A stretch of DNA of 64,000 nucleotides from Maribellus sp. CM-23 (GCF_021354595.1 NZ_JADWYJ010000002.1:434001-498000); one strand, 5' to 3'; shown: positions 42,107 to 52,336, counted from the first letter of the stretch. Notes: generated by a model from the letters alone, not told the origin. Numbers and translations are program-made.

Positions 42107-42623
42107 GCGAATCTCTCTTGTTGTTTTCCCCCAGGTTGATTTCCCAGTCGTCAATAAACGGGAAAATGGATGGCGCCAGCGAACGAATGGGTTCGTACAT
42201 CCGGGAATTGGCTTTTGTCTCGGGCGAAATAATACCGACATCGCTGTCAACCTTATCAAAAACCACCAGCAAAACGCTGATGATGAGCGCCGATTTGATG
42301 ATGCCAAAAACCAGTCCGGCCAGTTTGTTGACAAAACCCAGCAGCACGGCTTCGGCCATCTTATTCACCACATTACCCACGATATGAACCAGGATAACGA
42401 TGACCACAAAAGTGACCACAAACGAAATAATGTTCAGGTGCCGCGTGGTGAGGTTAAAGTTTTCGATCAGAAATTCAGAAGTAACGTACGAGAACTCGAT
42501 GGCTCCCCAAATACCCAGGATAAGCGCTGCCAAAGAAACCACTTCGGCAATTAAGCCTTTGGTAAACCCGTTGATGGCTGAAAGCAACAACAAAATGAGC
42601 AGGATAATGTCAATGTAATTCAT
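42096..42623 (-). CDS. cvpA: CvpA-family membrane protein
   Basis: 175 residues, four membrane segments in the first ~115 with the DIILLILLLLSAINGFTKGLIAEV opening of the family and an NKLAGLVFGIIKSALIISVLL repeat. CvpA homologues affect colicin V secretion and envelope stability. It overlaps the DUF3667 gene by 11 bases and is probably co-translated with it. Confidence 0.9.
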   Translation of the reverse strand: MNYIDIILLILLLLSAINGFTKGLIAEVVSLAALILGIWGAIEFSYVTSEFLIENFNLTTRHLNIISFVVTFVVIVILVHIVGNVVNKMAEAVLLGFVNKLAGLVFGIIKSALIISVLLVVFDKVDSDVGIISPETKANSRMYEPIRSLAPSIFPFIDDWEINLGENNKRDSHVV

Positions 42624-43158
42624 AATTCTGTTGGTTTAAAGCCGGCCGTTCGTTGAAACCAGCGAGCTTCTGAATCAGATTTGTTAATCGAGCGTAAATT
42701 TAAACAATTACCTGCATTCGCAAAACGGAAACGGAGCAAGCAGAAAGAGATTGAAAAAAGATTGACATAGTGATATGGGATTCAAAAAGATTGAATCTGC
42801 CTGCTCTAACCCGCGTCCGTCATTTCTATTGAATCTGATGGGTTTAATGTCGTCCAATTCATCCATGCTTATTCTAATAACATTTTTACCGGGACCGATT
42901 CAACCCCATTCAGGGCTGTGGAATGCCTTCAACTGCCACCGGTTATACCGGTGGTTATTCACATTTGGTCCTTTCAGGACAATGTTTACTGCCCGTTCAC
43001 TCCATTCATAAAAATACTCCATCATTTATTGATACGCGACTAAAAGTGCCCACCACCCTTTATTTCAGGGGAAGGAAAGAAGTTGACAAATCGGGAATTT
43101 TGATTCAGGTTTGACATAAAATATTCATAAATTTGGACTCGTTAAATTTTTACCAAAT
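42624..43158. repeat. Intergenic region with three-hairpin REP-like element
   Basis: 535 bases without a gene. At 42901-42983 lie three palindromes in a row: CAACCCCATTCAGGGCTGTGG (weak), CCACCGG-TTATA-CCGGTGG (42937-42955, strong), and GGTCCT-TTC-AGGAC (42967-42980). The same order is seen at 4206-4290. TAAATTTG at 43128-43135 is a candidate -7 element for the GH3-like gene. Confidence 0.5.
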
Positions 43159-44673
43159 ATGGCCATTTTAAATTCAGTCATAAGATGGATCACGACGCGC
43201 AGAAGTGATGAAATACAGTATTACAGCGAATATCCACTCGAAATTCAGAACGAAGTGCTCTTCAACCTGTTGGCTGCTGCGAAGGACACCGAATGGGGAA
43301 AGCTGCATAACTACGAAAAAATAAATTCGTTACAGGAATACCAGAATAACATACCGCTGCAGGACTACAACCAGATAAAGCCGTACGTGGAACGCATGCG
43401 CAATGGCGAACGCGATTTGTTGTGGCCAGGCGAAACCAAGTGGTTTGCCAAGTCGTCAGGAACAACCAGCGACAAAAGCAAGTTTATTCCGGTAACCCGC
43501 GAAGCCCTGGAAGAATGCCACCTGAAAGGCCCCAGAGATGTGTTTTACCTGTACATGAAAACACACCCTGACACAAAGGTGCTCAAAGGCAAAGTGCTGA
43601 CACTGGGTGGGAGCCACCGCGTAAACAATTTCAGCAACAATTCCTATTACGGCGACCTTTCGGCCATTATGCTCGAAAACGTACCTTTTTGGTCCGATTT
43701 TTTACGCACACCCACCACCGAAATTGCCCTGATAGAAGAGTTTGAGGAGAAGATTGAGAAGATCATTGAAACAGCGCTGGAAGAAAACGTAACGGCTTTT
43801 GCGGGGGTTCCGTCGTGGTACCTGGTACTTTTTAAGCGGGTGCTCGAAAAAACAGGCAAGTCAAACCTCCTCGAAGTTTGGCCCAACCTGGAGGTATTCA
43901 CCCACGGAGGAGTTAAATTTGACCCCTACCGCGAGCAATATCAAAAACTGATTCCCAGTCCGCAGATGCATTACATTGAAACCTATAATGCGTCGGAAGG
44001 ATTTTTTGGAATTCAGACTAACGAACACCAGGACGACATGTTGCTGATGCTCGACTACGGTATTTTCTATGAGTTTATCCCTATGTCGGAATTCGGGAAA
44101 GAAAATCCGCAGGTGCTGGGGCTGGAAGAGGTGGAGCTGAATGAAAACTACGCCATGGTTATTTCAACCAGTGCGGGATTGTGGCGTTATGTGATTGGCG
44201 ACACCATAAAATTTACGTGTAAATACCCGTTCAAAATAAAAATTACCGGGCGTACCAAGCATTTCATCAATGCTTTTGGCGAAGAAGTGATCATCGACAA
44301 TGCAGAACAAGCATTAAAAGTGGCCTGTCAGCACACCGGAGCCGTTATAAACGAATATACGGCTGGGCCTATTTTTATCGGCGACAACCAAAAAGGCGCC
44401 CATCAGTGGATCATCGAGTTTGTGACGCCGCCTGACGAGCTGGATCATTTTACCCGGATCCTGGACAACACGCTAAAAACGCTGAACTCTGATTATGAAG
44501 CCAAAAGGCACAAAAATTTGACTTTGGAGATGCCCCATGTAATAGAGGCGCCCAAAGGAACGTTCTACAACTGGATGAAACAACGCGGTAAGATTGGCGG
44601 GCAAAACAAAATTCCCCGCTTATCGAACGACCGCAAATATCTCGATGATCTTTTAAAGATCTTAGAGAAATAA
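43159..44673 (+). CDS. GH3-superfamily acyl-adenylate enzyme
   Basis: 504 residues. The adenylating-site motif is SSGTTSDKSKFIPVT; AFAGVPSWYLVLFKR, YNASEGFFGIQ and the hinge KITGRTKHFINAFGEEV follow, as in plant and bacterial GH3 (auxin-conjugating) enzymes. Such enzymes activate a carboxylate with ATP and join it to an amine. The bacterial substrate is unknown. A deoxynucleoside kinase follows after 43 bases. Confidence 0.9.
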   Translation: MAILNSVIRWITTRRSDEIQYYSEYPLEIQNEVLFNLLAAAKDTEWGKLHNYEKINSLQEYQNNIPLQDYNQIKPYVERMRNGERDLLWPGETKWFAKSSGTTSDKSKFIPVTREALEECHLKGPRDVFYLYMKTHPDTKVLKGKVLTLGGSHRVNNFSNNSYYGDLSAIMLENVPFWSDFLRTPTTEIALIEEFEEKIEKIIETALEENVTAFAGVPSWYLVLFKRVLEKTGKSNLLEVWPNLEVFTHGGVKFDPYREQYQKLIPSPQMHYIETYNASEGFFGIQTNEHQDDMLLMLDYGIFYEFIPMSEFGKENPQVLGLEEVELNENYAMVISTSAGLWRYVIGDTIKFTCKYPFKIKITGRTKHFINAFGEEVIIDNAEQALKVACQHTGAVINEYTAGPIFIGDNQKGAHQWIIEFVTPPDELDHFTRILDNTLKTLNSDYEAKRHKNLTLEMPHVIEAPKGTFYNWMKQRGKIGGQNKIPRLSNDRKYLDDLLKILEK

Positions 44674-44716
44674 CCTGATTTTTTTATAATTTAGAATTTC
44701 AAATCAAAATTTTACC

Positions 44717-45331
44717 ATGCACATAGCAATTGCAGGAAATATCGGCGCCGGTAAGACAACACTGAGCGAACTACTGGCGAAACACTATAAATGGACCCCT
44801 CACTACGAAGATGTGGATGAGAATCCGTATCTGAACGATTTTTACAATGATATGCAACGCTGGTCGTTCAATCTTCAGATTTACTTTCTGAATTCACGCT
44901 TCCAGCAAATCATTGATATCCGGAAATCGGGAAAAACCATTATCCAGGACCGGACCATTTATGAAGATGCCGAGATTTTCGCGCCCAACCTGCATGCCAT
45001 GGGTTTAATGAGTACCCGCGATTTTAACAACTACAAAACGCTGTTCGACCTGATGGTGAGCCTTATTCAGCCGCCAGATCTGCTGATTTACCTTCGTGCT
45101 TCGATACCCACGCTGGTAAACCAGATTCAGAAACGTGGCAGGGAGTACGAAAACTCTATCCGCCTCGACTATCTTAAACAGTTGAACGATCGCTACGAAG
45201 CCTGGATCAACGGGTATAAAATGGGAAAATTACTGGTGATCAATGTGGATGACCTTGATTTCACTACCAATCCGGAAGACCTGAGTTATGTGATCGACCG
45301 CATCGATGCACAAATTCATGGATTGTTTTAG
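44717..45331 (+). CDS. Deoxynucleoside kinase
   Basis: 204 residues. P-loop GNIGAGKT (6-13), EDVDENPYLNDFYND, WSFNLQIYFLNSRFQQI and the QDRTIYEDAEIF motif (D-R-S/T) define the dNK/dGK family; the lid is RGREYENSIRLDYLKQL. It phosphorylates deoxyadenosine or deoxyguanosine for salvage. A strong terminator follows. Confidence 0.92.
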   Translation: MHIAIAGNIGAGKTTLSELLAKHYKWTPHYEDVDENPYLNDFYNDMQRWSFNLQIYFLNSRFQQIIDIRKSGKTIIQDRTIYEDAEIFAPNLHAMGLMSTRDFNNYKTLFDLMVSLIQPPDLLIYLRASIPTLVNQIQKRGREYENSIRLDYLKQLNDRYEAWINGYKMGKLLVINVDDLDFTTNPEDLSYVIDRIDAQIHGLF

Positions 45332-45380
45332 CTGCGAGCCACGAGCTTCAAGCTTTGAGTTAGGAATAGCCGAATCATAT

Positions 45381-45420
45381 AAAAAAATAACCAACCGTTG
45401 CTACGATTGGTTATTTTTTT
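45381..45420. terminator. Bidirectional intrinsic terminator
   Basis: An A-run, AACCAA-N13-TTGGTT stem, and a T-run; works in both directions between the kinase genes at 44717 and 45569. Confidence 0.85.
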
Positions 45421-45456
45421 GCACTGTTGTCAGGTTAAAGAACTACTTATAAAAAA

Positions 45457-45512
45457 ATTCTTTCACTTCTCCGCCAAAATCTGTCATTGCGATCAAAGAG
45501 AGGAATCTGTTC
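45457..45512. repeat. Dispersed repeat fragment
   Basis: TTCTTTCACTTCTCCG followed by TGTCATTGCGATCAAAGAGAGG, of the same dispersed type as 17749-17794. Confidence 0.4.
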
Positions 45513-45568
45513 AAAGTTACCCGAGCACTTTCTACTGCCAACTGTGACTGAACACCGAGCACTAAGCT

Positions 45569-46570
45569 CTAATCTTCAGCCACAATTTTATTGATCTCAG
45601 CCATTACTTCGGGCCACTGATGATCAGGTAAATTAGGTCCCATTACTTCCACCACTTTCCCTGAAACCAGGGCGGCAATTTTTCCGCTAACTGCCATGGA
45701 ATAGCCGTTGGTAAGTCCGTAAAAGAAACCGGCAGCGTACGCATCTCCGGCGCCGGTAGTATCCAATGCTTTGGCAGGAACGATGCCAATGCGCGTTACC
45801 ACATCACCGTGCTTGATCAGCGAACCTTCCTTGCCCACTTTTACGATGGCCAGCTCGCAGTCTTTTGCAATCTCGTGCAATGCCGCTTCGGGTTCGAGAC
45901 CGGTAAACGACCGCGCTTCCTCTTCGTTGGCAATTACTATATCTACATTGTTTTTAATGAGGTCTTTCAAAAACTCAAGATTGGCTTCTACCACATTAAA
46001 GCTCGAAAGGTCAATGGCTACTTTCAGTCCGGCAGCTTTTGCTTTTTCAACACCTGCTTTGATCAGATCGTGGTTAAAAACCAGGTAACCTTCCATGTAC
46101 AGGTATTTGTAGCCATTAAACAAACCGGGCATATAGTCGTAGGCCTGCAACTCCGAAGCCGCTCCCAGGTAGGTTGCCATGGTTCGTTCCGAATCGGGAC
46201 TAACCAGCGCCATTACACGGCCGGTGCCACTTTCGCTGTAGGTCAGGTGCGTACGGAGTCCGCGTCTTTCAAAATCATCTTTGAAAAGATCGCCCAGTTT
46301 ATCGCGCCCCACTTTTCCCATGTAGCCGCCATTTCCGCCCATATTCGCCAGCGAACGCATGGTGTTGGCCACCGAACCGCCGGTGGTCAGCTTACTGCTT
46401 TCGGAAAAAGTAGCCGCATAAATCTGCTGCGAACGCTCTGCATTAACAAGCGTCATACTGCCCCGGGGCAGGTTAAATTTCTGCAGCAGCGAATCATCTT
46501 TTATCACCGAAATTACATCTACCAGTGCATTGCCAATACCCAGTACGGCAGGAATATTTTTATTTACCAT
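45569..46570 (-). CDS. PfkB-family carbohydrate/adenosine kinase
   Basis: 333 residues. TTGGSVANTMRSLANMG (N-terminal family motif) and DTTGAGDAYAAGFFYG (C-terminal catalytic motif with Asp) are intact. Bacteroidota members are often called adenosine kinase. It phosphorylates a nucleoside or sugar. A nucleoside kinase of another fold lies on the opposite strand across the terminator. Confidence 0.9.
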   Translation of the reverse strand: MVNKNIPAVLGIGNALVDVISVIKDDSLLQKFNLPRGSMTLVNAERSQQIYAATFSESSKLTTGGSVANTMRSLANMGGNGGYMGKVGRDKLGDLFKDDFERRGLRTHLTYSESGTGRVMALVSPDSERTMATYLGAASELQAYDYMPGLFNGYKYLYMEGYLVFNHDLIKAGVEKAKAAGLKVAIDLSSFNVVEANLEFLKDLIKNNVDIVIANEEEARSFTGLEPEAALHEIAKDCELAIVKVGKEGSLIKHGDVVTRIGIVPAKALDTTGAGDAYAAGFFYGLTNGYSMAVSGKIAALVSGKVVEVMGPNLPDHQWPEVMAEINKIVAED

Positions 46571-46672
46571 TTATCTCTGTTTTATTTTGAAAGCCCAAAT
46601 ATCAACATTTTACACGATTCACGAAAACCTCGCGAATTTTTCCTTGCGCGCCTGACTGACTGTTGAGCGAAA

Positions 46673-46702
46673 AAGAGCGGCAGGAATAACCTGCCGCTCT
46701 TG
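46673..46702 (-). terminator. Intrinsic terminator after ackA
   Basis: AAGAGCGGCAGG-AATAA-CCTGCCGCTCTT, a perfect 12-bp stem 21 bases past the ackA stop. Confidence 0.9.
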
Positions 46703-46722
46703 AATATTCTTCTCTGAAATTA

Positions 46723-47919
46723 CTATTTGACCACCTCCAGCGTTTGCCTGGCAATCTCCAGCTCTTCGTTGGTTGGGATAATCAGCACCTTTGTTTTTGC
46801 ATTGTCGGTGTTGATTTCATGTACGCCGTCTGTACGGTTCTTGTCTTTTACTTCGTCCCACTCAATGCCAAGGTAAGCCATATCTTCGCAAACCAGCTTG
46901 CGGATAGACGTTTTGTTTTCACCGATACCGGCTGTAAACACAATCGCATCCACACCGTTCATAATGGCTGCATAGCTACCAATAAACTGTTTGATGCGGT
47001 AAGCGTACATATCACAGGCAAGAATGGCGTTTTCATCCCCTTCATCCAGCAATTTTTCCACATCGCGCATGTCGGTTTGGCCGGTTAAACCTTTCATACC
47101 GCTTTCCTTGTTCAGCAGGTTTGAAATCTCGTTTACCGAGTAACCTTTCTGTTCTGCCAAAAAGAAAATAATGGCCGGGTCGATATCGCCCGAACGCGTT
47201 CCCATAATCAATCCGCAAAGCGGTCCCATCCCCATGGTGGTATCTACACAAACACCTCCGTTTACTGCTGCCATAGAAGCGCCGTTACCCAAGTGAATGG
47301 TAATGATTTTTGCATCTTTATTTCCCAGGTATTCTGCTGCTTTTTCCGAAACAAATTTGTGCGAAGTTCCGTGGAAACCGTATTTACGAATTCCCATTTC
47401 CTTGTAAAATTCAACCGGAATGGCATAACGGAACGCTTTTTCAGGAATAGTCTGATGAAAAGCCGTGTCAAAAACACCTACCTGTTTGGCATTTGGGAAA
47501 ACGGTCTCTGCCACTTCCACACCAATCAGGTTGGCCGGGTTGTGCAGCGGAGCCAGCGGGAACAGTTCTTTTACTTTCGCTTTTACCGCTTCGGTAATTT
47601 CCACGGTTTTGGTGAAAGCTTCTCCGCCGTGTACCAAACGGTGACCTACCGCCTGAATTTCTGACGGATCGCTGACTACCCCCACTTTTTCATCGGTAAG
47701 TAATTCGGCTACCCTTTTCAAACCTACTGTATGGTTGGGAATCGGAAACGTTTCCTTCAGTTCCTTCTTCTCTCCGTTTACAAAGGTTTTGTATTTCACT
47801 ACTCCTTCTTCCAGGCCAATTCTTTCAACCAACCCGCTCGCCAACGGAAGTTCTGTATCCATATCAATCAGCTGATATTTAATGGATGAACTACCGGCGT
47901 TAATTACTAAAATATTCAT
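46723..47919 (-). CDS. ackA: Acetate kinase
   Basis: 398 residues. NAGSSSIKYQL opens it; HRLVHGGEAF, FDTAFHQTIPEKAFRYAIP, HLGNGASMAAVNGG and FTAGIGENKTSIR are the ATP/acetate signatures. It turns acetyl phosphate and ADP into acetate and ATP, closing fermentation with pta, which lies 166 bases upstream. Complete length. Confidence 0.97.
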   Translation of the reverse strand: MNILVINAGSSSIKYQLIDMDTELPLASGLVERIGLEEGVVKYKTFVNGEKKELKETFPIPNHTVGLKRVAELLTDEKVGVVSDPSEIQAVGHRLVHGGEAFTKTVEITEAVKAKVKELFPLAPLHNPANLIGVEVAETVFPNAKQVGVFDTAFHQTIPEKAFRYAIPVEFYKEMGIRKYGFHGTSHKFVSEKAAEYLGNKDAKIITIHLGNGASMAAVNGGVCVDTTMGMGPLCGLIMGTRSGDIDPAIIFFLAEQKGYSVNEISNLLNKESGMKGLTGQTDMRDVEKLLDEGDENAILACDMYAYRIKQFIGSYAAIMNGVDAIVFTAGIGENKTSIRKLVCEDMAYLGIEWDEVKDKNRTDGVHEINTDNAKTKVLIIPTNEELEIARQTLEVVK

Positions 47920-47996
47920 TTCTTATTTTGTTTACTCAATAAGGTTAAGGCGGAACTCGTCTTAGCCTAACATTTGCAATTTATTTTTACCCCTCA

Positions 47997-48044
47997 GTCA
48001 TCCGCTGGTTAACGGATGACATCTCCCCTGAAATTCAGGGGAGA
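47997..48044 (-). terminator. Two hairpins between pta and ackA
   Basis: GTCATCCG-N8-CGGATGAC (47997-48020) and CTCCCCTGAA-A-TTCAGGGGAG (about 48023-48043) are perfect stems without a T-run, followed by CCTCGCGG...CCACGAGG. They may reduce read-through or protect an mRNA end; the text is REP-like. Confidence 0.5.
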
Positions 48045-48085
48045 ATACAAGGAAACCTCGCGGCAAGCCACGAGGAATTATTTGA

Positions 48086-50185
48086 TTAAATTCCTTCCTG
48101 AGCCTGAATAGCAGTAAGCACTACCGTATTAAAAATATCGTCTACTGTACAGCCGCGGCTTAAATCGTTCACCGGTTTGTTCAAACCCTGTAACATCGGG
48201 CCAATGGCCAGTGCACCGGTTTCACGCTGAACGGCTTTGTAAGTATTGTTCCCGGTATTCAAATCGGGGAATACCAATACATTTGCTTGTCCGGCCACTT
48301 CCGAATTCGGCATTTTACTGCTGCCTACGCTTGGGTCAACAGCGGCATCGTACTGGATCGGGCCTTCAATTTTAAGGTCGGGACGCAAGGCTTTGGCTTT
48401 TTCGGTAGCTGCGCGCACTTTGTCCACTTCGGCACCGGTTCCCGATGTTCCTGAAGAGTAAGAAAGCAAGGCAACTTTGGGATCGATGCCAAATGCGATG
48501 GCCGACTCTGCCGATGAAACAGCAATCTCAGCCAACTGATCAGCCGTTGGATTCACGTTAACCGCACAGTCGCCCATTACCGAAACATGATCGTCGAGAC
48601 ACATAAAGAAACAAGACGAAACGGTAGAAACTCCCGGACGGGTTTTTACAAACTGAAGCGCCGGAATAATAGTGTGCGCCGTTGTGTGGGCTGCACCCGA
48701 AACCATACCGTCGGCATCTCCCTTGTACACCATCATGGTACCAAAGAACGACACGTCGAGCAGGGCATCGCGGGCCATGTCTTCCGGAATATTTTTGTGT
48801 TTCCTCAGTTCGAAATAAGTCCGCCAGTAGTCTTCATACAATTCCGAAGTATTCGGATCAATGATCGTGATCTCTTCTTCGTTCAGCACCAAACCAAGCT
48901 GGTCGGCCTTAGCCAGAACCTCATCGCGTCTTCCCAAAAGCGTAATGTCCACCACATTTTGTTCAACCAAATGAACAGCCGCAGCAAGAATACGCGGGTC
49001 GGTTCCTTCGGGCAATACAATGTGTTTTTTATTCGATTTTGCTTTTGAAACCAGGTTGTACTGGAACATGCGCGGAGTAACAATACTGCTTTTGAAATTG
49101 GCAAATTTGTTTAGCAGCGATTCGGTATCAATGTATTTATCAAAAGTGGCAACGCTGAGCTCGATTTTTCGTGTGTCTCCCGGACGAATTCCCGGTCTGA
49201 TATTCGCAATTTTGCTGGCCGCCACAAAAGTAACGTCGTCAACGAGGATGATTGGCACCGGGTTCGGCAGTCCGTCAATCAGCTTCATTATGGGTGGTTC
49301 GGGGCGAAGTCCTCCGGTAAGTACAATTCCCGCAATCGACGGATAATTGGTCGAGGCATTGGCCTGAAAAGCTCCCATTAAAATATCGGCACGGTCGCCG
49401 GGAGTAATGATCAGGCTGTTTTCCCGTACGCGATCCAGGTAGTTGCGCAACTGCATGGCTCCCACATCAAAATGATCGGCCTGTTTGCTTAGCAGATTCT
49501 CACCCAACAGAATTTCGCCGCCAATCTTATCATAAATCTCGTGAATGGTTGGGCTGCTTAAACGGGTTACTTCCGGGATAATCTCGATGGTTGTATCCGC
49601 CGGAACCACCTGTTTCAGTTCTTCCGCAACTTCCTCGCAATGTTCTTCCGGAACACGGTTCATAACAATAGCCTGCACCGGTACGTCCTTGTCAGCAAAT
49701 GTTTTTACCACCAGGTCGAGGTTCGAAACAGCATCTTTTAGATCCTTGTTGTGAGCCGAACTGACAAGAATGGTCGGGATCGACAGGTTTTTCGCAATTT
49801 CCGTGTTCAGGTCCACTTCAAAGGAAACGCCTTTCCCCGAAAAATCAGAGCCTTCTACCAGCACCACATCGTACTTGCTCTCCAACTCCTTATAGTGCTC
49901 GATGATCTTGTCGATCAAACGGCTTTCCTGCCCCATGTTCTTGTATTTCACTACCTGCGACATGGTAAACCCGTAAGTTTCCTTGTAGTCGATGTTCAGG
50001 TTGAAATATGAGATCATTGTTTCAATGTGATTATCCCTCACTCCTGTGGGATAGTCGCTGATGATCGGTCTGAAATAACCAACCTTCCCCGAACGGGAAA
50101 GAAGCAAATTCATGATTCCCAGCGCCACCACCGATCGGCCTGAATGCTTCTCGGTGTTTGTTACATAAATACCTTTCTTAATCAT
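48086..50185 (-). CDS. pta: Phosphate acetyltransferase (long form with DRTGG domain)
   Basis: 699 residues: an N-terminal BioD-like P-loop domain (opening GIYVTNTEKHSGRSVVALG; VLVEGSDFSG), a DRTGG domain (about 215-330, GDRADILMGAFQANAS, GIVLTGGLRPEPP), and the C-terminal PTA domain (IVLPEGTDPRILAAA; GAAHTTAHTIIPALQ; LSYSSGTSGTG). It makes acetyl phosphate from acetyl-CoA. The long form is the enterobacterial type and is regulated by pyruvate and NADH there. Upstream partner of ackA. Confidence 0.96.
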   Translation of the reverse strand: MIKKGIYVTNTEKHSGRSVVALGIMNLLLSRSGKVGYFRPIISDYPTGVRDNHIETMISYFNLNIDYKETYGFTMSQVVKYKNMGQESRLIDKIIEHYKELESKYDVVLVEGSDFSGKGVSFEVDLNTEIAKNLSIPTILVSSAHNKDLKDAVSNLDLVVKTFADKDVPVQAIVMNRVPEEHCEEVAEELKQVVPADTTIEIIPEVTRLSSPTIHEIYDKIGGEILLGENLLSKQADHFDVGAMQLRNYLDRVRENSLIITPGDRADILMGAFQANASTNYPSIAGIVLTGGLRPEPPIMKLIDGLPNPVPIILVDDVTFVAASKIANIRPGIRPGDTRKIELSVATFDKYIDTESLLNKFANFKSSIVTPRMFQYNLVSKAKSNKKHIVLPEGTDPRILAAAVHLVEQNVVDITLLGRRDEVLAKADQLGLVLNEEEITIIDPNTSELYEDYWRTYFELRKHKNIPEDMARDALLDVSFFGTMMVYKGDADGMVSGAAHTTAHTIIPALQFVKTRPGVSTVSSCFFMCLDDHVSVMGDCAVNVNPTADQLAEIAVSSAESAIAFGIDPKVALLSYSSGTSGTGAEVDKVRAATEKAKALRPDLKIEGPIQYDAAVDPSVGSSKMPNSEVAGQANVLVFPDLNTGNNTYKAVQRETGALAIGPMLQGLNKPVNDLSRGCTVDDIFNTVVLTAIQAQEGI

Positions 50186-50378
50186 CTAAATCTATTTTTG
50201 AGGAACCAATTCCATAAAAAAACGGTGCAAAAATAGTAAAGATATACCGTCAATATCCTGTAAAAAGTTTAAAAAGAATGAATATGAATAAATTTTAAAA
50301 TGCGCCTGAAAATAAGGGTAGAACAAGCATGATTTATATCATGAAAACGAACAAATGAACAAAATTACAGGCATGTTA

Positions 50379-50409
50379 AACCGGAAGGGGAAAGTAGTCC
50401 CCAACCGGT
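50379..50409 (-). terminator. Hairpin after the TGS-kinase gene
   Basis: AACCGG-AAGGGG-loop-CCCCAACCGGT, about 60 bases past the stop at 50467. Confidence 0.5.
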
Positions 50410-50466
50410 AAAATTATCTTTCGGATTAAGCTCTTGTTTTTTACGAAACCTGTTCTTTAAATTCGC

Positions 50467-52131
50467 TTAATAGGCAAAGCTACTGCCTCCTAAGAATTCG
50501 CGAAGAAGCGAAGTGGGTGGAATTTCGTCGTCGTTGATCTGTTTGAAATAAGAAAGGAACTCAAGCAAACGCGACGACTCCGTGTATTCGCACTGGTTTT
50601 CGAGTACGGTTTTCAAAATTGGCTCGGCGTACTTTTTCAATACTGCCAGTTCGTAAAGCGTTGCCGAGTTAAACATCACATCCGCATTTTCCTGGTAAGG
50701 AAAAATATTCCGCTCCTCCCCTTTTCGCACCGAGGGCCAGCGTTTAATGGTGGCTGCCGCCGGATAGCCCCGGTATTTACTGTCGCGGATCAAACGACGG
50801 ATCAGGCGGTTGTCGGCCGTTGAAATATGGGTATGTTCATCCATCGAAATCTGGGTCAGCGCCGAAATGAAGATCTTAAACGTATTCTTTTCTTTCACCT
50901 GTGTCAGCAAACCTGGATTCATACCGTGAATTCCTTCCACGATCAGAATATCGCCGCGCCCCAGTTGCAGCTTTTTCCCGTTTTCGGCTCTGCGTCCGAG
51001 GTGGAAATCGAAAAGCGGCAAACGAACCTCTTTGCCTTCAAACAACTCAATCAGCTGCTGGTTAAAGAACGGTATATCGACCGCTTCCAGCGCTTCAAAA
51101 TCGTATTCTCCGTTTTCGTCGCGTGGCGTATGCTCGCGGTCTACAAAATAGTCGTCGAGCGAAATCTGGTGCGGACGCAAACCGTTTACCGCCAGCTGTA
51201 CGCCCAAACGTTTGCTGAATGTGGTTTTCCCTGAAGCCGAAGGACCGGCTACCAGCACCACTTTCACATCGCCGTTGCGCGAGGAAATCATATTGGCGAT
51301 CTCTGCTATTTTCTTTTCGTGAAGGGCTTCCGATATTTTGATCACATCGCCGCCTTTCCCGGCAAGTGTGTGATCATTCAGGTTTCCGACCGTTGACACG
51401 TTAATGATTTCGGCCCAGTCTTTCTGTTCCTGGAAAATATCATAAAGCTTTTCGTTGTAAAACACCTTCCGGAGCCGCTCGAAATGCTTGCGGTGCGGGA
51501 TCTGTAACAAAATTCCATCATAATATTTTACCAATCCGAATCCGGAAATGTAACCGGTTGACGGAAGCAGGTGCCCATAAAAATAGTTGGCCAGGTCTTT
51601 TAAAAAGTAAAGCTGCGTGTAAAGCTGCCCCTGTTGTTCAAACAACTGTGCCTTTTCTTCCAACCCCTGTTTCATCAGCTGATCAACAGCTTCAGTGGTA
51701 ACAATCCCTCTTTTTACAAAAGGCAGGTCGGCCGCAATTATCGCCTCCATTTCCTGCCTGATGGCAAACAGATCCGACTCATTGATTTCGCGCTCCAGCC
51801 CTTGCAGTTCGCAAAAGTAGCCATTCGATATGCCGTTTTGCACCCGGAAATTTACATGCGGAAAAACCTCCTTCACGGCCGCATACATCACAAAAATCAG
51901 ACTGCGGATATACAGGCGGGTACCATCCATGTGCGTGACATCGATAAACTCAACCTGCTTGGGTTTTACTACACAAAAAGAGAGTTCACGCACTTTATTG
52001 TTCACAATGGCGCCACACACCCGGTGCTCCAGTTTTATGTTCAAATCGTGGCTGATTTCGAGCAACGATGTTCCCATAGGGTAAGAATGAAAAGCATTGG
52101 TATTTTTACAGAATATTTCTATTTCCTTCAT
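50467..52131 (-). CDS. TGS-domain uridine kinase-like nucleoside kinase
   Basis: 554 residues from ATG 52131; the frame is open to 52257 over non-coding text. The first ~180 residues resemble the TGS and second N-terminal domains of threonyl-tRNA synthetase (GTSLLEISHDLNIKLEHRVCGAIVNNKVREL). The C-terminal half is a uridine-kinase fold with P-loop GPSASGKTTFSKRLG, LDDYFVDREHTPRDENGEYDFEALEA and EGIHGMNPGL. Known fusion in Bacteroidota and clostridia; likely a nucleoside kinase controlled by an RNA- or amino-acid-sensing part. Confidence 0.88.
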   Translation of the reverse strand: MKEIEIFCKNTNAFHSYPMGTSLLEISHDLNIKLEHRVCGAIVNNKVRELSFCVVKPKQVEFIDVTHMDGTRLYIRSLIFVMYAAVKEVFPHVNFRVQNGISNGYFCELQGLEREINESDLFAIRQEMEAIIAADLPFVKRGIVTTEAVDQLMKQGLEEKAQLFEQQGQLYTQLYFLKDLANYFYGHLLPSTGYISGFGLVKYYDGILLQIPHRKHFERLRKVFYNEKLYDIFQEQKDWAEIINVSTVGNLNDHTLAGKGGDVIKISEALHEKKIAEIANMISSRNGDVKVVLVAGPSASGKTTFSKRLGVQLAVNGLRPHQISLDDYFVDREHTPRDENGEYDFEALEAVDIPFFNQQLIELFEGKEVRLPLFDFHLGRRAENGKKLQLGRGDILIVEGIHGMNPGLLTQVKEKNTFKIFISALTQISMDEHTHISTADNRLIRRLIRDSKYRGYPAAATIKRWPSVRKGEERNIFPYQENADVMFNSATLYELAVLKKYAEPILKTVLENQCEYTESSRLLEFLSYFKQINDDEIPPTSLLREFLGGSSFAY

Positions 52132-52336
52132 AGCTCTCGGTTTTAGCAACCAAAAGTAACTAAAACTTATGACTTCGGACCCGGTACAGGAGAACTGAAA
52201 TCGGGCTTTAAATCCCGCTCTTCCAAAACCGGGAGCTAAGCACCTTACCCTTACCACTTTTCTTCCCTATTAATAGCTTTTTACTGTCTGTTTACACAAA
52301 TTGATGCTACATTTACAGCTTTTAAGACTTACACCA

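Noticed and set aside
42107..42334. N-terminal extension of the DUF3667 gene
   Set aside because: That stretch codes for CvpA in another frame; the zinc-knuckle start at 42106 fits the family.
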